NCBI GenBank assembly: GCA_026770025.1 | Contig: JAMXDE010000020.1 | Coordinates: 1,178,001-1,242,000, forward strand | DNA length: 64,000 nucleotides | Direction of reading: 5' to 3' | Source: Craspedostauros australis | Taxonomy: Eukaryota > Bacillariophyta > Bacillariophyceae > Mastogloiales > Achnanthaceae | Part shown: positions 1 to 10,441 of the stretch, in pieces | Layout of the letters: each line of letters opens with the position of its first letter | Position numbering within the stretch: the stretch's first letter is position 1 | Program-made: the position numbers and the translations under genes | Notes under the pieces: generated by a model | Seen by the model: the letters and a program-made list of their open reading frames with translations, nothing else | What the model was told of the DNA's origin: nothing | Databases searched by the model: none

Positions 1-76
1 CATCTCCTCATCGAGCTCCACATCGAGATCCGTCAAAGCCGGCAGACCTCTGGTTGCTCCATTCGGAGAGTTCTAG
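1..76 (+). CDS. 3' end of a small Ser-rich protein (upstream tandem copy)
   Basis: The window opens inside a reading frame that ends with TAG at 74-76. Its last 24 residues are a Ser/Thr run followed by SVKAGRPLVAPFGEF. The same ending, with one Val/Ala change, closes the complete gene at 914-1435, so this is the 3' end of a tandem copy. The 5' part lies outside the window. Function is unknown. The single conservative change in the overlap suggests the copy was under constraint or duplicated recently. Confidence 0.6.
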   Translation, partial: ISSSSSTSRSVKAGRPLVAPFGEF

Positions 77-913
77 AGAATGGGACACAGGCATGAGCGC
101 ATCCACACATATCGCCAGCGTATCGGATATCGGTACGCATAGACACATCCAATAGAATACACCAAGATCGGCGCCGTCAGAATTGAACAGGTGACGACAC
201 CAGCGAGTCTGATTTCGAAACGAGCCCAACAAGCGCGGGCACAAACACAAACAGGCAGCGACAAACATGGGTCGCTGGCCTGGAGCAATTGATTGAACAT
301 CATCACACCATCACCAAACGAAAAGCAACGAACGAAGAATAGAAGCAACACGACCACAATGCAATGCACACATTAAGAACAACAACGTAGATAGACAAAC
401 ATCGACAATCGACACTTCTCTCGCAACTCTGTCACAGTAGCTCTTCTTGCATGTAGTCCATGGTGGTTCCTGTTGCGTCATTGAGCGAGGGGCTTCTTGA
501 TCAGGTTCGTAGTCGTGCTCTCGTCGTTTGGTAAAGCAACAATGATTCATTCGTATTCGTGCGGTAGAAAGATCTTCTGCTCGTCACATGATATTCAATC
601 ATGCGTGTAGTACGGTGCATTGCAGTGCATTTAGTCCAGCACGTTGCCGATGAAAGGTTCAGGGGCTGGCACACCTACACATCGCGATCTCTGTGGCGGA
701 ATGAGATGCTGTCGGATGTGGCCCAAGGGCATCGGAGATGATCCAAAGCAATCGAAGACAATCCACATGGCGGGCGAACGCGACACCAATGGGACATTTC
801 TCTGTGCAGGATTGAAGGGCGGGACATTTCGATTTTGTTCTGGTGTGCTCTCATGAACATGGTCGATCAGAAGCGAAACTCCAGTTGCAATCAACGCACC
901 TTCTTTCAAACCC

Positions 914-1435
914 ATGTCACAACACAATGCCCCTTCCACACACACACACGAGGGTGAAATGAACGATCCCATTCGCCAGTCCTCGTCACAACCCACTCAC
1001 AAATTCGACAACAGCACAACAGCAACCGCAACAGACATAACAATCAACAACGAAATACACACAGCAACCACAACGACAACCACAACAATCATGTCTCCTC
1101 TCGCCATTCAATCCCAGACGCGTTCACAATCTGACTCGCACCTCGAAGTCAACAACATGTCAAGAACACAGCGACGCAATAGACTCCGACACCGCAACAT
1201 CACATTGCAGCCAGGAACGACTTTGCATCAGGCATTCTTCGGCGACGACGACTCCATCCGAGCATCCTTCGATCAGGAAGCAGAATGCGAGAAGTTCTGC
1301 AACCAGGGAAGACGGCGATACAGAGTGCGTCAAGATTCCTCGAGTTCCACCTCGAGCTCCATCTCCTCATCGAGCTCCACATCGAGATCCGCCAAGGCCG
1401 GCAGACCTCTGGTTGCTCCATTCGGAGAGTTTTAG
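914..1435 (+). CDS. Small Ser/Thr-rich basic protein of unknown family
   Basis: This is a 173-residue uninterrupted frame. The first ATG (914) follows a pyrimidine-rich stretch. The N-terminal 75 residues are low-complexity Thr/Asn/Ser. The middle (about 80-135) holds a basic block (SRTQRRNRLRHRN) and a more globular stretch with FFGDDD and a CEKFCNQ motif. The C-terminus is a Ser run ending KAGRPLVAPFGEF. The upstream copy preserves this ending, so the C-terminal motif is the constrained part. No recognised domain, signal peptide or membrane segment. It could be an RNA/DNA-binding or regulatory peptide, but nothing proves that. Being duplicated supports it as a real gene. Confidence 0.5.
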   Translation: MSQHNAPSTHTHEGEMNDPIRQSSSQPTHKFDNSTTATATDITINNEIHTATTTTTTTIMSPLAIQSQTRSQSDSHLEVNNMSRTQRRNRLRHRNITLQPGTTLHQAFFGDDDSIRASFDQEAECEKFCNQGRRRYRVRQDSSSSTSSSISSSSSTSRSAKAGRPLVAPFGEF

Positions 1436-1980
1436 GATGGGACACAAAGGTGGGCACGTAGACAAGCACGCATAGATACATCCATAGAACACGCAAAGAC
1501 AGCCACGTTTCCGTTCAGCCACAAAAAGCTCGAATTGAGCAGATGACAACACCAGCAAAGCTGATTTTGATCAGAATGCAACGAGCACAAACAGCCAGCG
1601 ACAAACGTGATCGCAGGTCGGCATGATCATGAATCCACAAATAGGAGATCAATCGACTGAGGAACAGCGCAAGGGCTCTCAAGTGACAAGACACGAATAG
1701 CAAAGCGAAGAAGCAATGCTCAACATTTAGAATACAATTGAAACTAAAACGGACATAGGCAAACAGTGAGAAAGCCACATGGCACTAGGTATGGCTATAC
1801 GATATGGCAACCCGTTTGTATGACAAGTATACAATGATGGTTCCTGTCGCATCAGTTTGAGGGAAGGAAAAGGAATATTCAAGTGTGGCACTACTGTATT
1901 ATATGAAAGCAAGGAAGTGAGTTGCATGGACCGCACACTGAATTGCATCGCGATGTAGATGGAATGAAACCTCGCTGCCG

Positions 1981-2766
1981 TTAAGATCGCGACGATACGA
2001 TCTTCTGGGCACCATTCTCTTTGAGGAATTCGCCCACATTTTCCAAGGAGGCTGCGTGGTCCTTCAATCCCTGCTTGAGCTTCTGATTCATTCGGATCTT
2101 GGCGCGGATCAGCGCATTGTCGATGCTGAAGGCACGCAGATCGACATCCTTCTCACACCCGACCGAATCATTCACAATGTACATGGCACGCTTCGATGGT
2201 CGGATGGATCGCGCATTGGATCGTTGCTTGGGCGGCGTGGGACCTGTGGGTGCGTCCAGTCGTCTCGTGCGCTTGGCATCGCCGGCCTTCTCCGCCTGCT
2301 CATCCAAGGCCGCAAAGAAGCACTGCCACGGCAGAACCTCCATCATCTGCTGATCGGCTCTGGCGGACAGCTCCTGCTGCTGTCGCAACGCATTGAAAGC
2401 GACGCGGTGTTCCTGATCATGCTGCTCCATCTTCTCCTGGTACGCCCGTTCCAGGTCCGCTGTACGCGATTCGATGAAATCGCGTTGATGCTTCATCTCC
2501 ACCTGCACCTTGTCCTGCTGCTCCTTGACGACATCGATGGCGCTCAGCAGCTTGTCGATGCGTGCCTTGCTTTTGCCCGTGCGATGCAGGATGCGCGGAT
2601 TGGCCAGCAGGAACTTCATCCACGCATCTTCCATCTCATCAATCATGCGCTCATCTTGCTGCGTCACCTGCATGTCCAAGTCTCGAGCCTGAACGCGGCC
2701 GGCATGCACGTAGGACGTGAGCGGAACATCGTCCAGCTTGGATTCACCAATCGCGGCGTTCGTCAT
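1981..2766 (-). CDS. Coiled-coil protein, small paralog of the gene at 3436-6831
   Basis: I start this at the ATG at 2766 (MTNAAIGES), giving 261 residues. The frame stays open upstream to 3009, but that part looks non-coding. The protein has an acidic helix followed by an 'ANPRILHRTGK' motif near residue 60. A long charged coiled coil (about 70-150) comes next, then a basic linker with the possible nuclear signal 'RSIRPSKRA', and a final helix rich in Leu/Lys. The same order (NPRFL motif, coiled coil, Trp-containing segment, basic linker, C-terminal helix) is seen in the last 400 residues of the next gene on the same strand. The two are therefore diverged tandem paralogs of an unnamed family. 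Function unknown. Confidence 0.65.
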   Translation of the reverse strand: MTNAAIGESKLDDVPLTSYVHAGRVQARDLDMQVTQQDERMIDEMEDAWMKFLLANPRILHRTGKSKARIDKLLSAIDVVKEQQDKVQVEMKHQRDFIESRTADLERAYQEKMEQHDQEHRVAFNALRQQQELSARADQQMMEVLPWQCFFAALDEQAEKAGDAKRTRRLDAPTGPTPPKQRSNARSIRPSKRAMYIVNDSVGCEKDVDLRAFSIDNALIRAKIRMNQKLKQGLKDHAASLENVGEFLKENGAQKIVSSRS

Positions 2767-3435
2767 TGTTGCGTTTCTCGAACAAGAGGAGTGGTGCGCT
2801 TGGAGTATAGCAGGATTGGAGCAATTGCGGCCACGTCTCTTCATGAACTTGACAGAATGTAGTGTGGGTGTCAGCATGAGACTCATCGTGTTGCTGATGA
2901 GAGCGTCGGAGCCGCTGTACCACAGTGCAGGAGTGCACACACATGTTTTCTTCTTTCGCGTCTTGTCAAAACAGTCGCCAAATCGCCACCTCTTCACCTC
3001 TTCGCACACATTTGCCTCTATGAAATTTCTGTATCATAAAATCATTCAAGCATTAATATATTTGAATGTATGCATGCGCATGCCGGCCACGTGCAAGCCA
3101 GAAGAACTTCTCCTCAGCACAACTTGGTTGCCATTCCTGTTAGCTTCACTTTGGCATCAAATAACCCAAAATGAGCGCGACGAAGCTGATTGATCAAAGA
3201 CATGTTATAACACTGTCAGTCTCAACCTCTTGGTATTGGATATTAGACTCCATGCGAAGTGGCCTTTGGAGCAGTACAATATAATATAATATAATATAAT
3301 AGTTGCGACCAATGCAATGTATTTACAATTAATTACTTTACGAATACTACATCCTGTGCTCCTCTTCCTCATTCCTGCTCCTTCTCCATCTCGACGTTTC
3401 CTCATCATGCCGCACACACACATACTCGTTTCCTT
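2767..3435. other. Spacer between the two coiled-coil paralogs
   Basis: No convincing gene is seen. The stretch holds the 5' flank of the small paralog and the 3' flank of the large one. It contains a short pure repeat of ATAAT (3281-3300), 136 bases beyond the stop of the large gene. The open frame upstream of 2766 is Cys/Trp-rich and lacks the charged composition of the gene, so it is probably 5' UTR. Confidence 0.5.
3281..3300. repeat. (ATAAT)4 island
   Basis: Four tandem ATAAT units. Near-identical AT islands (TATAATATAATAGTA-like) recur at 18423-18437, 21690-21703 and 34181-34200. Looser ones occur near 23925, 29005, 52735 and 59491. Most lie 30-400 bases downstream of a stop codon. Confidence 0.7.
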
Positions 3436-6400
3436 CTACAACTCCACATCCATGCTCTCGGCGTACTTCTGTCGCAAATGGTCCATGCCTTGCGGGGTGA
3501 TGGTGCGCAGCTTCTGCGCCACCCACACATGCTTCTTGGCTGCCTTCATGGCAGGCTTCAGCTTCTTCTGCACGATGGCGGACTCCGCATTGAGGAAGGC
3601 ATTGTCGACCTGGGCCTTGCGCAATGCCTGTTCGCACTTGTCGTTGAACTGGACGGCATACAATGGTTGTTGGGAGATGGCATCCTTGAGGGACATCGGT
3701 TTGGGAGCATTGGGGTCTGCATCTGATTGCTTTCGTCGACGACTGCCACTGCTTCTACTGCTGATGCTGCTGCTACTGATATTGCCATTGCTCGCAGTGC
3801 TGTTGCTGCTACTGTTGCTGCTGCTGTTGTTGGATGACTTCTTGTCACCATCTTCCAGCAGCTCATCTGGGATGGCGCGCATCAAGGCACCGAAGTCACC
3901 ATTTGCCAACGGCGCCTCCAAGCTCTGCTTCAGCGTTGCGCGGATCTTTTCCTGCTGCTCCGTCATGCTCACGAGCTCCCACACCATGCGCGCCCGCGTG
4001 GTCGTCGCGTTGCTCTGGAAGGTATGGAGATTGCGTTGCTGCGTGATCTCAGAGGCTGCCTTGCGCTGGCTGGCTTCCCGCAGCTCGGCCATCAGCTTCT
4101 TCTGATCCTCTGCCTTGGCCTTCTGGGCACGTTGGAGCTCATCTTCATAGTGAGCCGCCAGCAGCTCGTTGTATTCGAAGAGCTTCTGCAACTTGGCCAC
4201 TCTCATGTTGTGGACAAGGTCAGGATTACCGATGAGGAACCGCGGATTTTGGCCGATGAATTCGTTGAACACCGCATCGTAAAGCTCCACGAACTCCATG
4301 TCGATCTCCTCTTTCTCCTGACCGGCAGCTTTCAGTTCTGCTGGCGTTACCTGTGTTACCCGCCGTTGCATATCGCCTGTCTGCTCTCCTGTCGTCACCG
4401 TGGCGGCGGCAGCATCGGATGGCAGCCGCGATGCAGCAGCCTCTTTTTCTTCGCCTTCATCCTGGCTACCGAGACCGTTGAGAGCAAACGTGAATTTCTG
4501 AGGCTTTCTCATTGCGTCGGCCTTGCGACTCTCACGGTTGCTGTCATTCAAGTCGATATTGCGATTCGTGTGCTGCGGTGTTGGGTCCTCGCCATTGACG
4601 GAGTTGGCGTGGACCGTGGCAGGCTTGGTGTTCAATGTCAGCATGTTGGAGTAATGGTTGAACAGCTGCGTCGTCAGGCGGTTCGTCTGATCCTCTGGAT
4701 CTCGGGGTGTGCGCTGCTGTGGTCGAGACGTTGAGGCTGATGTGGATGTTGCAGCAGCCCTGGTGGAAGTCTTCGATCGCTTTCTCTTGCTTTCTGCTTG
4801 GCGCGCTGCGACCAATTCATGCAGGCTCATGCGTTGATACTTACCCATGCCAACCCTGCTTCTCTGGCCGCCGGGATCCTTCCTTCCTCGAGTCATTATC
4901 GTACCTGTTGTTGCCTGCGACACACTTTGAGAGGCGGAGTGCAGAATCTGCCCCGGCGATTCAGCCTGTTTCCTTCTCAGACTTTGCTGAGGATCTGGCG
5001 CCGATGGCGATGTTTGCATCCCATCAGCAGCGTCTGTTCGGGACATCATATTTGCAGAAGAACGGTTGTTGGACTGGGTCGATTCATTGATATCTCGTCC
5101 ATCGGCGGTTGTCTCTGTCTGCGCCGGCATCTGACTTTTCTGCTGCTGCTGCTGCTGCTCCCTCTGCGAACGCGGATTCAGTTCCTGGTCTTCCATAATG
5201 GTGGTGGTCTCGCGTGGCAACATGGCCGAATTGGTGGATTGCGCCGCTGCTGCAGCCTGACGCAAACGGCTCTGTTCCAATGCCTGCTCATGCTGCAACC
5301 TTTGTTGCATGAGAAGTTGCTGCACGCCCCGATTGAATGCCTGGACGGATGACTCATTCTCGGACACCTCGGTCGCGCACGTGTCCAAAATCTTCCACAA
5401 CGCCACCGACTTTTGGCTTATGTTCGTCATGACGCTTTGTCCGCCGTTCACCACGCTTTGGTTGCAACCATGCATGGTCGATGCATCATCGTTGATGGCG
5501 TCATCATCGTTGTGGTTGCTGCGGGCGTTGCAATCTCCAGAGAGATTCATCATACCGATCAGCCTCACAGAGGCATCCGCGATCGTAGCATCGTCAACGT
5601 CCATTCCAGTGTGGGCCGCCTGCAGTATTTGCATCACAGCCTGAGAAGCATCCGTGACGCTGATACCATCCTCAATCATGAAAGACTGTGCGAAGGGAAC
5701 AGAATCCTGAATGTCCGCTTCTCTGCCCGCGGACCCGTCATCCTCTTCCTGATTTCGGCTCTGACTTTGGCGTTGCTGAGAATCGAGGATGACCTGAGAC
5801 ACGGCGGATGCCGTTTCCAAAAATCCAATCGCAGTCGTCATGTCACCCTCTTCGCAATCGTCGCGCACTTGCCTCATCACGTCAGCAGGCGCCGTATCTT
5901 CTGCGCCGTCGTTGTCAACCGCAGCATATGTCGCGTCATCTTCATAGTTCGCAGTGGCCGCCTGTCGCAGAACCGAAAAGACCGCGGCGGATGTCTCCAT
6001 GAGACTCAGGACGGAATCATGGTCGCTGAAGAGTTCCGGTGCGCCATGAGACAGCACGTGATCGCCATCGCCCGTGAAGGGAGTTCCTGCAATGGGTTCT
6101 TCTTCTTCCTTCTTTTCCTCTCCTTTCACTGCGTACGCTTTCTCGTTCGTGCGCGTCTGGCCTGGTGCATGCGCGAAGACCTCAAAACCGTAGGCTGAAT
6201 CTGCATGATTGAACTCCGCGCGATCGTAGTCGTATTGCACGCCGTTGGAAGAAGATGTCGGCGCAGGCATCGGTCCGTCCTTCTGATCAGTTGGCGACAT
6301 GGCCAACGCGCTGATCTTCTCCTCGATCGTCATGGGCTGTGCAATGATGTTGCCGGCGTTGATCTTGTTGTTGACAACGACCGTTCCAGCAGCCGTGGTG

Positions 6401-6831
6401 GCAACAGAATGCGATGTCTCCAGGATGCTCGGCATGTTGTCCAACAACGACCTCGTTTGCACGGGCTTGCCATCCTGCAGCACAATTCTTCGCACCTTGC
6501 TGCTGGCAACATTCGACGCTCTCACGCTCTCGCGCGGTGTTGGTGCCGGACCCGCGTCCTCGTTGCCGGTGCTGCCTTCCGGTGGCGGATCCTGGCGTCG
6601 CGTGTCCAGCACCATGTTCTGGTGTTCCAGCTCCACTTCGATCGCCCCGACCAGCCGCAATGGCCGATTCGCCGGCGACAGATCACACGGAGGATGGATG
6701 AGCATGGATTGGGGATGGGTCAGGGATTCATCCATTTCCGTCAGCGATGGATCGTGCTCCACCGAGGGGACTGTCACGGGCTCCGGTGCGGGCTCCGGTG
6801 TGGGCTCCGGTGCGCTCTCCGCATTTCCCAT
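3436..6831 (-). CDS. Large disordered coiled-coil protein, probably N-myristoylated
   Basis: A single open frame of 1131 residues. It begins MGNAES, which fits the N-myristoylation pattern (Gly2, Ser6), followed by a PEP-type repeat (EPTPEPAPEP). Residues about 250-520 are acidic and contain a weakly repeated helix pattern (AVFSVLRQA, AVSQVILDS, AVMQILQAA, ALWKILDT). Further on are poly-Gln, poly-Ser/Asn tracts and basic patches (RKRSKTSTR, SRRRKQ). The last 330 residues match the small paralog at 1981-2766: NPRFLIG motif, coiled coil, a Trp-containing segment (MVWELV), and a C-terminal helix. A membrane-tethered scaffold is one reading, inferred only from the N-terminus. No enzyme motif. I do not know this family. 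Confidence 0.75.
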   Translation of the reverse strand: MGNAESAPEPTPEPAPEPVTVPSVEHDPSLTEMDESLTHPQSMLIHPPCDLSPANRPLRLVGAIEVELEHQNMVLDTRRQDPPPEGSTGNEDAGPAPTPRESVRASNVASSKVRRIVLQDGKPVQTRSLLDNMPSILETSHSVATTAAGTVVVNNKINAGNIIAQPMTIEEKISALAMSPTDQKDGPMPAPTSSSNGVQYDYDRAEFNHADSAYGFEVFAHAPGQTRTNEKAYAVKGEEKKEEEEPIAGTPFTGDGDHVLSHGAPELFSDHDSVLSLMETSAAVFSVLRQAATANYEDDATYAAVDNDGAEDTAPADVMRQVRDDCEEGDMTTAIGFLETASAVSQVILDSQQRQSQSRNQEEDDGSAGREADIQDSVPFAQSFMIEDGISVTDASQAVMQILQAAHTGMDVDDATIADASVRLIGMMNLSGDCNARSNHNDDDAINDDASTMHGCNQSVVNGGQSVMTNISQKSVALWKILDTCATEVSENESSVQAFNRGVQQLLMQQRLQHEQALEQSRLRQAAAAAQSTNSAMLPRETTTIMEDQELNPRSQREQQQQQQKSQMPAQTETTADGRDINESTQSNNRSSANMMSRTDAADGMQTSPSAPDPQQSLRRKQAESPGQILHSASQSVSQATTGTIMTRGRKDPGGQRSRVGMGKYQRMSLHELVAARQAESKRKRSKTSTRAAATSTSASTSRPQQRTPRDPEDQTNRLTTQLFNHYSNMLTLNTKPATVHANSVNGEDPTPQHTNRNIDLNDSNRESRKADAMRKPQKFTFALNGLGSQDEGEEKEAAASRLPSDAAAATVTTGEQTGDMQRRVTQVTPAELKAAGQEKEEIDMEFVELYDAVFNEFIGQNPRFLIGNPDLVHNMRVAKLQKLFEYNELLAAHYEDELQRAQKAKAEDQKKLMAELREASQRKAASEITQQRNLHTFQSNATTTRARMVWELVSMTEQQEKIRATLKQSLEAPLANGDFGALMRAIPDELLEDGDKKSSNNSSSNSSSNSTASNGNISSSSISSRSSGSRRRKQSDADPNAPKPMSLKDAISQQPLYAVQFNDKCEQALRKAQVDNAFLNAESAIVQKKLKPAMKAAKKHVWVAQKLRTITPQGMDHLRQKYAESMDVEL

Positions 6832-7486
6832 GGTGAGTTCCCTGGAGGAGAGTAGCTACTCTACTGGAGACGACTGCTATTGCGCTGTTGCGTTAGTGAT
6901 TGTGATCGATGCTATTGCAATAGTCTCGTACAGATGCAGGGCGATCCTTTGATGGGGTGTTGTCGTTTGCTCCTGGTATCTATGGTATTGATGCAACACC
7001 CTCTGAACTGTGCAGCCGCATGCTTTGTACCATTCTGTCTGCAGAGATGCAGAACTATCAGTTGCCGTCGCATGTTTTGGTTGAGGAGAAGCAGTAAAAA
7101 AGATGAGGAGATGGTTTGGCGATTTGCGTGTGCCTGAAATGTATGTATTCAGGCATGAATACAATTCATATCCACTCCATTCGTCACACTGGTTTCCGTT
7201 GAAGTCACATGATACCAATCCTCCTATCCAGTCCTGCGAAGTTTTCACGAAGTTTAGTCACGTGCAGTATTCAAGTCCACGAATTTCGTGCCACACCAAA
7301 ACGAAAACACGAACACCAACCAACACAAAAAGGCGGAGGAAAAGAGGTCGACCATGGCCATTACCATCGCACCGCTGCGACGCCGGGCGCAACGGCAGCC
7401 ACAGCGAACATGACGCGAAACAATATCCACCAATTCAACGCGGAGTCGAATATCTCTCTTAAATAGAGTACCAACAGTTGTAATCA
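6832..7486. promoter_or_regulatory. Divergent promoter region
   Basis: These 655 bases separate two genes transcribed away from each other (coiled-coil gene to the left, oxygenase to the right), so both promoters must be here unless the transcripts overlap. No reading frame in it looks coding. I could not pick a TATA or initiator element with confidence. Confidence 0.45.
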
Positions 7487-8674
7487 ATGTTGGTCCTTCA
7501 AAATACCAACAGGTTCCAAGTGCTGTCTATGGATGCCTCCGCATCCGTTCAGGCCGCGCAGCATGACGCATGCAACAACGAAGCTCCACAGCAAGCTCAA
7601 GAGCAAGCATCGGCATCGATCTCCTCGACGAACGATGATCAGCAGCTACCAGTGTTGCAGTTGGCAGATTTGCTGTTGCACGCAAAGCGAGGCACGACCC
7701 GCCAAATGGCGTCGAAGCTCATGACGGCATTGCAACGCCACGCATATTGCTTGCTGCAATTCCCACGCACGAGCCTGCCAGGTGCCATCGTCGACAATAT
7801 GAGGCACGTCCTGCACAACGAGCTGTTCGCGTCACGCCACAACGCGCAGCATCTCGAAGTGTCCGAGACGGTGTACGTGTCGGAGACGGGCGTTCCGATG
7901 TGGAAGCTGGGATATGAGCGTTCCGAAGATGGCGTGCGAGAATTCTTCCGCATCCATGGTGGGCGACCCGATGATCAGCCGTGGCCGCATGCTGCGCGCA
8001 CGCGGTGGTTGCGAGGTCTGGCGTTGTGCCGGCATATTTGCGATGAAGCGTTGGGGCTGTGTTTGGATCAGGCCGCCACCGACACGTCGAGCGCGGTACC
8101 GAGTGTCCGAAAGAGGCCTGGCAGAGGACGCTGGACGTGGAAGTCCGACAAGTATGCGTCGACGCCGATCAATGACATCGAGGAACGGTTTGGCGACTTT
8201 TCGGTCATGTACTCGATGCATTACTTCAATGACGTTGATGTCGGCAGCGAGTCGAAAGAAGAGAGAATGTCAGATCCGAAGGAAAATGCCAGTGCGGGCG
8301 CCAATACCGTGGAGGCGTCATGCGAGGAAACAGACGTCGATGATGCATCTTCCTCCGTGCGAATCAACGTGAAGCAACACGTCGATCCCAGTCTTTGCGT
8401 TCTGGAGCCGTACCTATGCACCGATTGCCCAGGATTGCAGGTGTGGGATGAGCATTACCGGAAATGGATTGATACTGACGGTCCCGACTCTCCAGTCGCC
8501 AATCTGAAGCGAAACATGCCAGATGACGATTTCATGTGCCTCTTTGTGGGACGCGCATTTGCTCGGCACATCACATCTGTCAAGCCGACGCTGCATCGCG
8601 TCGTCGCTGGTCCCAGCGGAGCGAGTCGTCGGTCGATTATTTACGAGCAGAAGTATGAGGAATTCTTTGAATGA
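7487..8674 (+). CDS. 2-oxoglutarate/Fe(II)-dependent oxygenase
   Basis: The product is 395 residues (381 if the second Met at 7529 is used). After about 50 Gln/Ser/Ala-rich residues comes a non-haem dioxygenase fold of the isopenicillin N synthase type. The iron ligands are visible as His298-x-Asp300 (QHVDPS) and distal His370 (TLHRVV). Arg381-x-Ser383 (SRRS) is positioned to bind the carboxylate of 2-oxoglutarate. The 'CPGLQVWDEHYRKWI' segment between them is the usual strand pair. An acidic insert (about 250-285) interrupts the domain just before the HxD. Such enzymes hydroxylate or oxidise small molecules or proteins; the substrate cannot be read from sequence. No targeting peptide is evident and no intron is needed. 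Confidence 0.8.
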   Translation: MLVLQNTNRFQVLSMDASASVQAAQHDACNNEAPQQAQEQASASISSTNDDQQLPVLQLADLLLHAKRGTTRQMASKLMTALQRHAYCLLQFPRTSLPGAIVDNMRHVLHNELFASRHNAQHLEVSETVYVSETGVPMWKLGYERSEDGVREFFRIHGGRPDDQPWPHAARTRWLRGLALCRHICDEALGLCLDQAATDTSSAVPSVRKRPGRGRWTWKSDKYASTPINDIEERFGDFSVMYSMHYFNDVDVGSESKEERMSDPKENASAGANTVEASCEETDVDDASSSVRINVKQHVDPSLCVLEPYLCTDCPGLQVWDEHYRKWIDTDGPDSPVANLKRNMPDDDFMCLFVGRAFARHITSVKPTLHRVVAGPSGASRRSIIYEQKYEEFFE

Positions 8675-8875
8675 CAACACAACACTCGCACTCCAGAGTA
8701 TGTACGTACATGTGACAATGTGAATACACTCGCAATCTTTCACCGGGTGCACTGACAGAGAGGCAGCACCGGTGCACGAGCAGTTGCTTCTTGCGAGTAG
8801 CTATCTCTATTGTATTAACTCGTAGGCGCATGCGAACCTACGAGCATCTCCACCCAAGTTGTGTGTGTGTGCGTG

Positions 8876-10441
8876 TCACGATTGTGCTTCGTAAACGGGA
8901 AAGAAGATTCGTCTCTTCAGCTCTGGATTCGTCCAATTGTATCCCAAATCGTATGCTCTGTTCCTTGCTGATGGCACATTCAGTATCGCTAGATCTGCAC
9001 GGCTGCTGTTGCCAAGCACCGCTGCAAATTGAGCATATGTAGACCTCGCCATGCCCGACAACGATCGCTGCGCTTTGAGCAAGAAGCAAAAGTCCTGAAC
9101 GCCGGTCTGCTTTGGAATGATTCTCGTCTCGATCCCAGCACCCTGCAGCTTGGCTTTGATGCGTTTCACGGCGGAATTGTGGATCCTCGATGTGATCGCA
9201 ACCTTGTCGCCGGGTCGGAGATGCTTGAAATGCTGCGATGCGATTTGGTCGGGCGAAAGCTCTCCAAACCCAATGCCTTGCGCACGATGCCCCAATTCAC
9301 CAACGAAATTGCGGTAGTGCTGTGGTAATTAAATTCGTCGTTCGGTGGTGCACAGCGCATAATGTTCGTGATGGAGCAGTTCAGCAATGGATGGGAATGT
9401 TGAGTCTGTGCACTATTGTGGATGCAAAAGTCGAAAACAATCTGCAATTGCAACACGCTGCAACAGATCGCAACAATCGTTCTCTATGCACCCACAACTT
9501 ACCAACACAGCCTCATCCGGATCCGGAACCAGCGCGCAGCAGGCCGACTCGTCAAATGCAAGAAAGTGGCGTATGCTGGTGTAATACTTGTCGATGAAGT
9601 GGGGGATGTGCATGGTCGAAGCTGAAATGAAAGGATGCACGATGTCTTGGCCGAGATTCGCTTCTCGCATATCCTTCGGCAGTTGCAATACGAGCTCTTT
9701 CCAATGTCCCAATGCCTTGTGCACTTGATCGATGTCAGGATCATTGATGTTCTTCAGTTCCGCCACGTGCATCGCCAAGGATGATGGCCACATCTTTGAC
9801 TGCTGTTTGATGCGTTGAATCGAACGCGCGCTGTTTCCCAGCTCGAAATCGAGGCTGCGGAGGTTGGGGAAGCACTGCTGTATGTCGGCGCGCGCACTCT
9901 TCCATTTGGCTTCGTGCTTGGATTGGTGTTGCAAAACGAGGTTGGCGCGGATATCAAATTCTTCCTTCGCCCAACGCTGCAGGCAGTATCCATGCGTGAT
10001 GTGAACAAGGTTGTTCGCCATCTCTCCGCTCAGCCGAACCACGATAGTTGCATTGTAGTTGTGGTTCTTCATGCTCGTATTTGTGGGGGAAGGGCTGACT
10101 TTATGTGCTCCAAACTTTGGCGACACGTCTGCTGGATTCGCTGGTTTCGGAATATCCAAAGCGTGGGAAAGGACAACGTGCGCATCGTTGGCATCGCGCT
10201 CACCACCAGCCATAGTAGTAGGGAGTTGAAGTTGCTCCTGTTTTGGCGCACGAGACTGATGCCAGGCCTCTTCGTTGTGCGCAGCTGAAGGCAACGCTGA
10301 TAAACCTAGCTGGTAGCTTGAATGGAACGAGAAAAGGATGCAAGACACGAATGTGAAGATCGTGAGTGTTGCCTTGCGCGACATCCCCTCTCCGGCATTG
10401 ATTCGTCTTCCCTTCATGCTGACATGCATGCCTCTATTCAT
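8876..10441 (-). CDS. GT11-like glycosyltransferase, type II membrane protein (paralog A)
   Basis: Two exons: 10441-9503 and 9319-8876. The 183-base intron (9320-9502) begins GTAAGT and ends CAG, and joining is in frame at phase 0. The product has 460 residues. A short cytosolic tail precedes one membrane anchor (TLTIFTFVSCILFSF), and the rest would lie in the Golgi lumen. Near residue 110 is 'RLSGEMANNLVHITHGYCLQ', and in exon 2 'GVQDFCFLLKAQ' followed by 'ARSTYAQFAAVLG'. These resemble the LxGxxGNxL and DFxLM...NSTFSWWAA motifs of GT11 fucosyltransferases. That family call is by motif only. It is one of three paralogs within 6 kb. Confidence 0.7.

Larger units (their letters stand above)
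1..1870 (+). repeat. Tandem duplication of a gene plus its 3' flank, period about 1.36 kb
   Basis: The coding end at 2-76 matches 1361-1435, and similarity continues well past the stop codons. Examples are the block ending CAGCGACAAAC (about 196-268 against 1545-1610), the AATGCAATG/GCAATGCTC region (about 320-415 against 1685-1780), and GGTTCCTGT (about 462 against 1835). The offset is close to 1359 bases throughout. The flanks have diverged by substitutions and small indels, whereas the coding tail is nearly identical. At least two copies exist; more may lie upstream of the window. Confidence 0.7.
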
